Of a stretch of DNA of 34,894 nt, positions 24,706 through 30,054 are shown piece after piece (the stretch's first letter is position 1; every line of letters begins with the position of its first letter). The DNA lies in NCBI GenBank assembly GCA_035315345.1, contig DATFYA010000166.1:1-34894 (forward strand), given 5' to 3'. The stretch is from Candidatus Methylomirabilota bacterium (GTDB lineage Bacteria; Methylomirabilota; Methylomirabilia; Rokubacteriales; CSP1-6). The notes below the pieces were generated by a model. That model was given only the letters and a program-made list of their open reading frames with translations, was not told where the DNA came from and did not search any database. The translations under genes were made by a program, and so were the position numbers.

Positions 24706-25073
24706 TCGCGGTCCTCGCGCTCTGGGCGGTGGCCTGCCTGACCCTGCCGCTCGCGGCCATCCTCCTCATGGCCACGCTGGAGCCGCACATCGCCCAGAAC
24801 CTCCTTGATGGGACGCAAGCCTTCGCCGTGGCCGAGTCGGGCCTTGAGGTCGGCCTCTGGCGCCTCCGCGCCGGGGCGCGGCCCGAGGGTCGGGTCGGGG
24901 TCGGGGAGGGGCAGGCCGAGGTGCATGCGACGGTGATCGACGGCGATCATGTCGCCCTGCGGAGTATCGGACGCGTGCGCCAGGCGCGGCGCGTCGTCGT
25001 CAATCTGGTGCAGCGGGACGTGGCCGGGGATGGCCAGTGGCACTTCGCCGCCGCGTTCCGGGAGGAGGACTGA
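24702..25073 (+). CDS. PilX-like minor pilin
   Basis: 123 residues, ATG overlapping the previous stop. The N-terminus has a membrane segment (ALWAVACLTLPLAAILLMAT, about 6-25) followed by LEPHIAQNLLDGTQAFAVAESGLE, which is the pattern of the PilX N-terminal family: an E-x-x-IAxN and an A-x-AAExG-like helix. PilX-type proteins are minor subunits of type IV pilus or type II secretion pseudopili. The rest (GEGQAEVHATVIDGDH, then VVVNLVQRDVAG) is a short beta domain. No cleavable prepilin motif is clear, so it may be a membrane protein of the same lineage. It precedes a pseudopilin-like gene. Confidence 0.55.
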   Translation: MIAVLALWAVACLTLPLAAILLMATLEPHIAQNLLDGTQAFAVAESGLEVGLWRLRAGARPEGRVGVGEGQAEVHATVIDGDHVALRSIGRVRQARRVVVNLVQRDVAGDGQWHFAAAFREED

Positions 25074-25076
25074 GCC

Positions 25077-25610
25077 ATGCCCCATCGCAAGCGCTATGTG
25101 CCCCCGGAGGATCTCCCCCTCTACTGCTTGACGTCCGGTTGTACGAAGCTCGCAAAGGCCGACGCGCTCTGTGCCGCGTGTCTGGCCGCGCTGCGTGCCC
25201 ATGCGACCGACCCGCCGCCGCGCCCGCGGCGCGCGCTCAAGCCCCGGCAAGGCGGGTTCACGCTCATCGAGCTGATGATCGTCGTCGCCGTCATCGGGAT
25301 TCTCGCGGCGATCGCCATCCCGCTCTATGCGAACGTCCAGGCGCGGGCCCGGACGGCGAAGGCCCAGGCGGACGCGCGCACGCTCGTCTCCGCCGTCAGC
25401 CTCTATGCGGCGCATATGGGGACGCTCCCGACCGGGCTCGAGGATCTCAATACGGCCGCCGTCAATGGCCTCGGCCAGACGGCGGGGCCCTTCATGAGTT
25501 CGACGCCGACGGCCCCGGCTGGCTGGACGCCCTATGCCTATACGTCGTCGCCCACCGGGGTCTTCACGATCTCGAGTGCGGGCGACTCGACGACCGTCGC
25601 GCTGCCGTGA
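25077..25610 (+). CDS. type II/IV pilin (pseudopilin)-like protein with a Cys-rich leader
   Basis: 177 residues. Residues 59-92 contain a complete prepilin signature: GGFTLIELMIVVAVIGILAA, with cleavage expected after Gly60, Phe61 as new N-terminus and Glu65 at +5, followed by IAIPLYANVQARARTAKAQA as in GspG/PilA. The C-terminal part (LVSAVSLYAAHMGTLPTGL, then TPYAYTSSPTGVFTISS) fits a small globular pseudopilin domain. Unusually, the leader is about 60 residues and carries Cys17, Cys22, Cys32 and Cys35, a possible metal site. Phage location is notable: it could enter the host pilus or secretion system. Neighbours are the PilX-like gene and a 44-residue membrane protein. Confidence 0.75.
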   Translation: MPHRKRYVPPEDLPLYCLTSGCTKLAKADALCAACLAALRAHATDPPPRPRRALKPRQGGFTLIELMIVVAVIGILAAIAIPLYANVQARARTAKAQADARTLVSAVSLYAAHMGTLPTGLEDLNTAAVNGLGQTAGPFMSSTPTAPAGWTPYAYTSSPTGVFTISSAGDSTTVALP

Positions 25611-25741
25611 GAGAGCGCACGGAGTCCAGCGAGGACGCGGCCGGCGCCGTCGCGGGCTGCCTGTTCTTCGTGCTGCTCGATCTGGTCGTGCTCGCCTTGC
25701 TCGCCGCCGCCTGGCAATGCCTGTTCGCGCCCACATCCTGA
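25607..25741 (+). CDS. tiny single-span membrane protein
   Basis: 44 residues from GTG 25607, overlapping the pilin stop (GTGA). It has an acidic N-terminus (RERTESSEDAAGA) and one membrane span (GCLFFVLLDLVVLALLAAAW, about 17-36). It is coupled to the pilin-like gene and followed by another small membrane gene 13 bases on. A small assembly or inhibitory membrane peptide is possible; I recognise no family. Confidence 0.45.
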   Translation: MRERTESSEDAAGAVAGCLFFVLLDLVVLALLAAAWQCLFAPTS

Positions 25742-25754
25742 AAGGGGGAACGCC

Positions 25755-25949
25755 ATGGATCTCCTGTCCGTGTTGCTGACGCTGGTCGTCGTCTTTGTGA
25801 TCGCGTGGCTCGCGAAGTACGTGATCGACACCTTTTTCCCGGAGCCCATCCGGATGGTGGCCTACATCCTGATCGGCGTCCTCCTGCTGCTCATCATCCT
25901 GCGGGTGTTCGTGGGGCCCGTGACCATTCCGCTCTGGAGGGTCCGGTGA
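25755..25949 (+). CDS. two-span small membrane protein, holin-like
   Basis: 64 residues with an AAAGGGGGAA ribosome site. Two membrane helices (LLSVLLTLVVVFVIAWLAKY, about 3-22, and MVAYILIGVLLLLIILRVF, about 34-52) are joined by a short loop with FFPEPIR. I have seen short two-span proteins of this kind near phage lysis genes, and holins have this size and topology. With no lysin visible it stays a candidate. The stop overlaps the next GTG. Confidence 0.5.
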   Translation: MDLLSVLLTLVVVFVIAWLAKYVIDTFFPEPIRMVAYILIGVLLLLIILRVFVGPVTIPLWRVR

Positions 25950-26176
25950 GGCGCGCGCTCCTCGGGCTGCTCGGCGCGGCGCTCCTTGCGGGATGCTCCC
26001 TCGCGCCGTCAGATGCCGTGCTTCACGAGCTCGCGACCTCCGAGCGGTCGTGGTGCTTCATGGGGACCAGCATCTATGCCAATATCCGCATCTCCGGCAC
26101 CGGGCTCAAGCAGGGCCGCGTGTCCTGCACCATGGAGGGCATGACGGTGAACAGTACGCCCATCCCGCCCGAATAG
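25946..26176 (+). CDS. small lipoprotein
   Basis: 76 residues from GTG 25946. Residues 1-17 are a lipoprotein signal (RRALLGLLGAALLAGC), with lipobox LAGC and Cys17 as the lipidated residue. The mature part is about 60 residues with two more cysteines (ERSWCFMGTSIYANI; RVSCTMEGMTV). Phage lipoproteins of this size include o-spanins and superinfection-exclusion or moron products. It is not Pro-rich like a typical Rz1 and does not overlap a spanin partner. It ends the membrane cluster, just ahead of a promoter-like site. Confidence 0.6.
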   Translation: MRRALLGLLGAALLAGCSLAPSDAVLHELATSERSWCFMGTSIYANIRISGTGLKQGRVSCTMEGMTVNSTPIPPE

Positions 26177-26194
26177 ACCGGTTGTAAAAAATAC

Positions 26195-26223
26195 TTTACA
26201 CGTGGCCCCGGCTGGGCTAGCAT
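26195..26223 (+). promoter_or_regulatory. sigma70-like promoter, possibly leaderless
   Basis: TTTACA at 26195-26200 and TAGCAT at 26218-26223 are separated by 17 bases, inside an AT-rich patch that stands out from the GC-rich surroundings. The start site expected about 7 bases after the -10 box falls on the ATG at 26230, so the transcript may be leaderless. It would drive the genes at 26230-27822. Confidence 0.5.
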
Positions 26224-26229
26224 GGGGTC

Positions 26230-26412
26230 ATGGTCATCAAGACGGTCGCCCAGCAGCAGCAGCAGCAGAAGGCCGCGCTGGTCATGCGCCTGCATGTCCT
26301 CGACCCGGAGCGGCTGCTCTGGGCGCTGACGGATTCCTATGCCCAGCTCCTCGCCACGTTCTACTATCTGACGGATCGTCGGACGCCTGCCGAGGTGGCC
26401 ACGATCGGCTGA
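26230..26412 (+). CDS. small hypothetical protein with a poly-Gln run
   Basis: 60 residues. A run of six CAG codons encodes residues 8-13 (QQQQQQ), followed by a helix-rich part (ALVMRLHVLDPERLLWALTD). No ribosome site is visible; a promoter ends 7 bases before the ATG. An ATG at 26222 is out of frame. The CAG run is a microsatellite that could change length. No domain is recognised. Confidence 0.45.
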   Translation: MVIKTVAQQQQQQKAALVMRLHVLDPERLLWALTDSYAQLLATFYYLTDRRTPAEVATIG

Positions 26413-26434
26413 TCGCTCCGAAGGAGGCCCCGCG

Positions 26435-27487
26435 ATGGATCGACGCTGGCATGACCAACCGTGGGCGAGTGCGGTCTCGGCCTCCGTGACGAAGCTCGGC
26501 CAAGTCTGGGAGCTCATCGAGTGGGGCGGGCTGCCCTGGAAATGGCTCGGCCTGATCGGCTTGGGGTTCCTCGTGGCCTGGATCCTCCTCCTCATCGTCG
26601 TGGGCCTGAGCGCGGGCGCGGCGGCGGCCCTGCCCCTCTCCGCGATCACGCCCGACACCGGCGCGGAGCTCGCGCAGGCCGCGCAGCAGGGTGTCCAGGC
26701 GGGCCGCGCCGCCTCGCCGACGAGCATGCCGATGACGGCCGCGCAGCAGGCGGCCTTGGCTGCCCTCGCCATCGCGGCGGGCGTCGGGATCGCGCTCGAG
26801 GCGATGGGGGCGATGGGGGCCACGGTCGCGATCACACGGGGCGAGACCGTCGCCGTCACGCAGGCCCTCGGCGCGATGGTCGCCGCCGGAGGGCTCACCG
26901 CCGCCATGGGCCTCGTGGGGATCAGCGTCATCGCGGCGGGCGTGGTGATCAGCCTCGTCGCGCTCGGGATCACGGCCACGGTGGTCGTGCCCGCGATGGC
27001 GCGCGCGTTGACGCAGTCGCATCCGCTGACCCGGGCGTCGGTGGGCACCGGGGAACAAACCGACGACATGCATCAGGCGATGGCGCAGGCCGCGAACCCG
27101 ATGGGCCTCCTGACCCTGTCGATCGCCCTCGATGCGCCGGGGCTGCCGTCGTCGGTGACCATCGGCGGGCGCGGCCTCGACCTCGACGATCCCACGCTCG
27201 ACGCGGGGGGGCCGTCCAGCGTGGCGCCGTCGCTCTCGCTGGATGTGAGTCTGAGTCCCGTGGCCAGCCCGAATCCCGTCGCGTCGGACTTGGTCGATGT
27301 CCCGGGGGCGATGCCCGATCCGGGCGACATCACGGCGGAGCCCGGTCTCGATGGGCTCGGCGAGGTAGGGCTCATGCTGGCGTGGGATCCCGGCCTGGGT
27401 CCGGCGGGCCGCGTGCCCACGCTCCCGAGCCTGCTCCTGCTAGGCCTCGGTCTCGGCCTCTGGCGCGCGCATCGGCGCGGGGCATGA
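26435..27487 (+). CDS. multi-span membrane protein with a PEP-CTERM-like C-terminus
   Basis: 350 residues, strong AAGGAGG ribosome site. Hydrophobic segments are seen at about 39-60 (LGLIGLGFLVAWILLLIVVG), 103-125 and 140-185 (VGISVIAAGVVISLVALGI). The middle (190-320) is Pro/Ser/Asp-rich and likely exposed. The last 24 residues look like a PEP-CTERM-type sorting signal: VPTLP, then a hydrophobic span (SLLLLGLGLGLW) and a basic end (RAHRRGA). PEP-CTERM proteins are sorted by exosortase in many Gram-negative hosts. The motif is variant (TLP for PEP). The stop overlaps the next ATG. Role unknown; a surface or lysogenic-conversion protein is possible. Confidence 0.5.
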   Translation: MDRRWHDQPWASAVSASVTKLGQVWELIEWGGLPWKWLGLIGLGFLVAWILLLIVVGLSAGAAAALPLSAITPDTGAELAQAAQQGVQAGRAASPTSMPMTAAQQAALAALAIAAGVGIALEAMGAMGATVAITRGETVAVTQALGAMVAAGGLTAAMGLVGISVIAAGVVISLVALGITATVVVPAMARALTQSHPLTRASVGTGEQTDDMHQAMAQAANPMGLLTLSIALDAPGLPSSVTIGGRGLDLDDPTLDAGGPSSVAPSLSLDVSLSPVASPNPVASDLVDVPGAMPDPGDITAEPGLDGLGEVGLMLAWDPGLGPAGRVPTLPSLLLLGLGLGLWRAHRRGA

Positions 27488-27822
27488 GCCTCGACCTCCT
27501 CCGGCTCCCCCTCGCGGTGCTCCTCGCCGCCGCGCTCGTGGCGGTGGGCGGCGGCTTCCTCGTCCGCCTCGTGGTGGCGCGGCGCCAGCTCATGATCGAC
27601 CCCGAGCGGCTCCGGCGCTGGCAGCGTCGGCTCCGCGCCCTCCGGTGGGGGACGTGGCTCCTCTTGGCGGGCAGTCTCGTCGCGGTAGTCGCTGCGTGGC
27701 CGCGCGCCGCGCTCTGGGCCGCCCTCGCCTTCGTCGTCGTGAGCCTCCTGCTCCACCGCGCCCTCGCCATCGTGCAGGTCTGGCTCGAGCAAGCCGAGGG
27801 CGGGCGATCCGCGCTGATCTAA
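27484..27822 (+). CDS. small multi-span membrane protein
   Basis: 112 residues, ATG overlapping the previous stop. Three hydrophobic segments: LAVLLAAALVAVGGGFLVRL (about 9-28), WGTWLLLAGSLVAVVAAWP (about 54-72) and WAALAFVVVSLLLHRALAIV (about 77-96), with a basic linker (RLRRWQRRLRALR) between the first two. It is coupled to the PEP-CTERM-like protein gene and probably works with it. No family is recognised. A holin role is possible but not supported by a neighbouring lysin. Confidence 0.5.
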   Translation: MSLDLLRLPLAVLLAAALVAVGGGFLVRLVVARRQLMIDPERLRRWQRRLRALRWGTWLLLAGSLVAVVAAWPRAALWAALAFVVVSLLLHRALAIVQVWLEQAEGGRSALI

Positions 27823-27854
27823 CCCCGCGCGGGCGGGGGGGCGTGGCCGGGGCC

Positions 27855-27871
27855 GACGAAAATCTTTCGTC
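27855..27871. promoter_or_regulatory. perfect inverted repeat upstream of an HTH gene (operator?)
   Basis: GACGAAA-ATC-TTTCGTC is a perfect 7-bp inverted repeat 22 bases before the ATG of the small HTH protein. It is AT-richer than its surroundings. It could be an operator for autoregulation or an RNA hairpin. A T-run does not follow, so a terminator is less likely. Confidence 0.4.
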
Positions 27872-27893
27872 CCTCGCCCTGCGGGCCCTGACA

Positions 27894-28112
27894 ATGGCCC
27901 CGGCCATGGCCCGCCGAAAATTCCTTGAGCAGATGAAGGCCGCGCGGGGGCGGGCGCTCGATGCGGCGCTGACGGCGAGCCGGGGGGACGTGGCGCGCGC
28001 GGCGGCCGCGCTGGGCGTGACGCGGCAATATGTCTACTTGATCCTGCGTACCGAGTTCCCGCCGGGGGCGCTCGCCCGGTATCAGCGGAAGAAGGGTCAC
28101 CGGAAGGGCTAG
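27894..28112 (+). CDS. small Fis-type helix-turn-helix protein
   Basis: 72 residues from ATG 27894; ATG 27906 and GTG 27843 are alternatives because no ribosome site decides. Residues about 23-49 (LDAALTASRGDVARAAAALG, then VTRQYVYLILR) match the C-terminal Fis/NtrC-type helix-turn-helix, where a GD/GN turn and AAxxLGV recognition helix are typical. It lacks any ligand or effector domain. The basic ends (ARYQRKKGHRKG) fit DNA binding. It stands next to the lysogeny switch and converges with the leftward gene at 28120, 7 bases apart. It may be a late or lysogeny regulator. Confidence 0.55.
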   Translation: MAPAMARRKFLEQMKAARGRALDAALTASRGDVARAAAALGVTRQYVYLILRTEFPPGALARYQRKKGHRKG

Positions 28113-28119
28113 GGGGGAC

Positions 28120-28425
28120 TCAGGAGGCCCGCCGCGACCGCCGCGCGGCACGCCGGGAGGCCCGCTGGGAGGCGCTGGGCGGCCCTAGGGGCAGGGTTCG
28201 CGAGCGAGGTGGCACCCTAGCCAGGGGACGGCCCGGCGTGGGCCGGAGCGCCTGAATCTCGCCCGTCAGGGCCGCCTGTGACAGATAGTGGCTGACGAGC
28301 TGGACCAAGAGGGGCACCGGGAGTTCCACCGTGGCCGCGAGTTGGCCCGTCCGATAGACCCGCAGAACATGGTGCGGCTGCAAGAAAACCTGCCATCGAT
28401 CCATCTGGACTTGCAAGGCCAGCAC
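28120..28425 (-). CDS. leftward ORF after the repressor, separated by one in-frame stop
   Basis: 101 residues if started at GTG 28425 (ATG at 28404 is also in frame); no ribosome site is visible for either. The N-terminal half looks like a real protein (MDRWQVFLQPHHVLRVYRTG, LPVPLLVQLVSHYLSQAAL), the C-terminus is Arg/Ser-rich. It is in the same frame as the repressor-like gene and is parted from it only by TGA at 28456-28458 and 10 codons. A C after the TGA is a leaky context, so readthrough is possible; a small separate gene in the same operon or an error are the other options. No domain is recognised. Confidence 0.5.
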   Translation of the reverse strand: MLALQVQMDRWQVFLQPHHVLRVYRTGQLAATVELPVPLLVQLVSHYLSQAALTGEIQALRPTPGRPLARVPPRSRTLPLGPPSASQRASRRAARRSRRAS

Positions 28426-28455
28426 GTCGTGGTGCCCCCCGGGGGTGCGGCATCG

Positions 28456-28851
28456 TCACGCGCCTCCCCAGGAGGGCTGCAAGGCCTGGACCCAGGCCCA
28501 GAGCCAGCTTCTGATAAGAGGTAGCACTTCCAGCAGGTTAGCCAGCCGTTCGGTTCCACCATTCGTGGAACCCCCGCCGATGGGCCGGGCGTACTTCTTG
28601 GGCTTGAGCGTGGCCGTCTCGCCGAACACCAAATAGCCGGGCGTCACGCCGAGATCGCCGCAAAGCCGGGAGAGGTAGGGCTCGGCCGGCGTGACGTTCT
28701 TGTTGGCCCAGCGGTAGAAGTACCGGCCATCATAGCCGCGCTCGCGGATGAAGCGCCCCAGGTCCGGGGTCCCCTCGGGCGTCCGAAACCCCAGCGCCAG
28801 CAGGCGTTTCTTGATCCGGTTCCCGATCCCGTCATGGTGGGGGTAGCGCAT
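28456..28851 (-). CDS. phage repressor-like HTH protein (CI-like)
   Basis: 131 residues, the clearest leftward gene. An AGGAGG ribosome site sits 5 bases before the ATG. Residues about 8-80 look like an XRE/CI-type DNA-binding domain (IGNRIKKRLLALGF, FIRERGYDGRYFYRWANKN, YLSRLCGDLGVTPGYLVFGE). There is no peptidase S24 domain (no Ser/Lys autocleavage motif), so RecA-dependent cleavage is not expected. The C-terminus (LANLLEVLPLIRSWLWAW) is hydrophobic. It is divergent from a Cro-like gene with shared operators, consistent with control of lysogeny. Confidence 0.65.
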   Translation of the reverse strand: MRYPHHDGIGNRIKKRLLALGFRTPEGTPDLGRFIRERGYDGRYFYRWANKNVTPAEPYLSRLCGDLGVTPGYLVFGETATLKPKKYARPIGGGSTNGGTERLANLLEVLPLIRSWLWAWVQALQPSWGGA

Positions 28852-28861
28852 CGTGGCCTCC

Positions 28862-28917
28862 TGTCACTTTTTCCTTGACATTGTTTGAGTGACACGCTAT
28901 GGTGAACTCACTGTGAG
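28862..28917. promoter_or_regulatory. operator region of the lysogeny switch (GTGA/TCAC half sites)
   Basis: TGTCAC at 28862-28867 and GTGACA at 28889-28894 form an inverted pair 21 bases apart that brackets the -35 box. CTCAC-T-GTGAG at 28907-28917 is a perfect palindrome overlapping the Cro-like start. A further GTGA lies at 28902. These shared half sites are candidate repressor and Cro operators. Confidence 0.5.
28875..28903 (+). promoter_or_regulatory. strong sigma70-type promoter of the Cro-like gene
   Basis: TTGACA (28875-28880, consensus -35) and TATGGT (28898-28903) are 17 bases apart. Expected start near 28910, just before GTG 28913, so a very short or leaderless mRNA. An in-frame GTG at 28889 lies inside the promoter and is therefore not the start. 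Confidence 0.7.
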
Positions 28918-29113
28918 AGACACCTTACCACGACTCAAGCGGCGCATGAAGCGGTATGGCGTCACCCAGGACCGCGTGGCGGCGATGGCGGGCGTCCACC
29001 GCACGATGGTCAATAAGGTCGTGAATGGACGGGCGAAGTCGCGGAAGGTGCTGAATACGATCACCGTGCTCATCAGCGCCACGCGCCAGCTCGAAGAGGG
29101 CCCGGCAGCATGA
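28913..29113 (+). CDS. Cro-like HTH regulator
   Basis: 66 residues from GTG 28913. Residues about 18-39 are a helix-turn-helix of the XRE/Cro type (TQDRVAAMAGVHRTMVNKVV), in a basic protein with no other domain. It is first in the rightward early operon, under the promoter at 28875-28903 and opposite the repressor. This matches Cro, which turns down the repressor. The start is chosen because an earlier GTG falls inside the promoter. The stop overlaps the next ATG. Confidence 0.65.
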   Translation: MRDTLPRLKRRMKRYGVTQDRVAAMAGVHRTMVNKVVNGRAKSRKVLNTITVLISATRQLEEGPAA

Positions 29114-29193
29114 GGGAGGACCTCATCGCGGCGGGCATGACCGTCCTCGCCGTCATGGTCTGGGCGGTGGCCGTCACGCTGCTGGGCCTCTAA
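29110..29193 (+). CDS. 27-residue single-span membrane peptide
   Basis: Starts at ATG 29110 (ATGA overlap with the Cro-like stop), ends at TAA 29191. MREDLIAAGM then TVLAVMVWAVAVTLLGL gives one short membrane span. It is too small for ordinary gene finders. It may be a toxin-like or lysis-control peptide, or a chance ORF in a coupled operon; the overlap and hydrophobic pattern favour a real gene. Confidence 0.4.
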   Translation: MREDLIAAGMTVLAVMVWAVAVTLLGL

Positions 29194-29214
29194 GACACGG
29201 GAGGGCCCACGGCC

Positions 29215-29418
29215 GTGCGCCTCACCCTCCGCATTACCGAGCGGACGCTGGATAATCGCGACCTTGCCGAGCGCGTAGCCCATCTCGAGGCGGAGGTCGC
29301 GGTCCTCCGGCAGCGGATCGGGTTCTTGGAAGCCGAGAACTGCGGACTCCGCAAGCCGCCCATCGGCGTCCTCGCGCCGGGCATCCGGCTGATGGGGGCG
29401 AGCGAGGTCACGCGATGA
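29215..29418 (+). CDS. small coiled-coil early protein
   Basis: 67 residues from GTG 29215 with a GGGAGGG ribosome region. A basic beta start (RLTLRITERTLDN) is followed by a leucine-zipper-like helix (LAERVAHLEAEVAVLRQRIG, about 17-36, heptads of L/V). No DNA-binding motif is seen. It is coupled to the next gene (ATGA). Function unknown; dimer-forming adapter is a guess. Confidence 0.5.
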   Translation: MRLTLRITERTLDNRDLAERVAHLEAEVAVLRQRIGFLEAENCGLRKPPIGVLAPGIRLMGASEVTR

Positions 29419-29627
29419 GTGACGGCGCGCATCTCTGCAAAGACTGCACGTGGTACTCGCGCCCCAAGCAGATCGGGCTCGAGACTCCGCTGGCGCTCTG
29501 CGTCGCGCCGACTGTGGCCCCGGTCGACGTGGTGGAGGGCGGCGTCCTGACCATCCGGTGTCGCGACGCCCGCAAGCCGGACGGCACATGCGGGCCGAGT
29601 GGTCTCTTTTGGGAGCCGAAGCCGTGA
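29415..29627 (+). CDS. small Cys-rich early protein (zinc-binding?)
   Basis: 70 residues. Cysteines occur as CKDC (about 8-11) then single Cys at about 29, 49 and 59 (ALCVAPT, IRCRDARK, GTCGPSGLFWEP). The layout CxxC...C...C...CGxxGxxFEP is common in small phage early proteins and likely binds one zinc or iron ion. No enzyme motif. ATG overlaps the previous stop. Role unknown. Confidence 0.6.
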   Translation: MSDGAHLCKDCTWYSRPKQIGLETPLALCVAPTVAPVDVVEGGVLTIRCRDARKPDGTCGPSGLFWEPKP

Positions 29628-29662
29628 ACGGCCGTCGCCAGGACGCCAGAGGAAACCCCGCC

Positions 29663-29827
29663 ATGTTCGACCACGATCTGATGGGCGAGTTATCGGAGGA
29701 CGTGCAGGCCTTGGGGTACACCCGCTATTGCGCGGCGTGCGCCGTGTTCTTCCGCGACGAGCGCGACGCGGAGTGGACTGAGTGCCGACCGCTCCTCGTG
29801 GACCCGCGCCAGGAGCTCCCGCGATGA
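29663..29827 (+). CDS. small early protein, unknown role
   Basis: 54 residues from ATG 29663, chosen for its AGAGGA ribosome site 9 bases upstream; GTG 29624 (overlapping the previous stop) would add 13 residues. Cys residues in YCAACAVFF form a CxxC. Acidic N-terminus (MFDHDLMGELSEDVQALG). Overlaps the next ATG. No family is recognised. Confidence 0.45.
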   Translation: MFDHDLMGELSEDVQALGYTRYCAACAVFFRDERDAEWTECRPLLVDPRQELPR

Positions 29828-30054
29828 GTGAATCCCTGAGCCCGCACGCGACCGACACGGCGTCCCCGCACTTTGGCCATGCCGTGATGGATCTGGACGA
29901 GGGGACGTGGTTCTGCGTGACGTGTGATCCGGACCGCGCGGTCGACTACATCGAATGGGTCCGCGGGCGCCTGGAAGAGCGCACGACGGCGCTGCTTCAG
30001 GCGGCCGAGAAGACCGAGGCCATCGTTGCGTGGTTGCGGGGGCGATGCGCATGA
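29824..30054 (+). CDS. small early protein, unknown role
   Basis: 76 residues, ATG overlapping the previous stop. A short CVTCD motif (about 31-35) is followed by a helix (RAVDYIEWVRGRLEERTTAL, about 38-57) and a second helix (AAEKTEAIVAWLRGRCA). The stop overlaps the exonuclease start, so it may be a cofactor of the recombination genes. No domain is recognised. Confidence 0.5.
   Translation: MSESLSPHATDTASPHFGHAVMDLDEGTWFCVTCDPDRAVDYIEWVRGRLEERTTALLQAAEKTEAIVAWLRGRCA

Noticed and set aside
28217-28459. Alternative leftward ORF starting at GTG 28459
   Set aside because: It overlaps the repressor stop, but is Gly/Pro/Ala/Arg-rich and less protein-like than the frame at 28120-28425.
28889-28912. 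Upstream GTG as start of the Cro-like gene
   Set aside because: It lies between the -35 and -10 boxes, so it would not be on the transcript.
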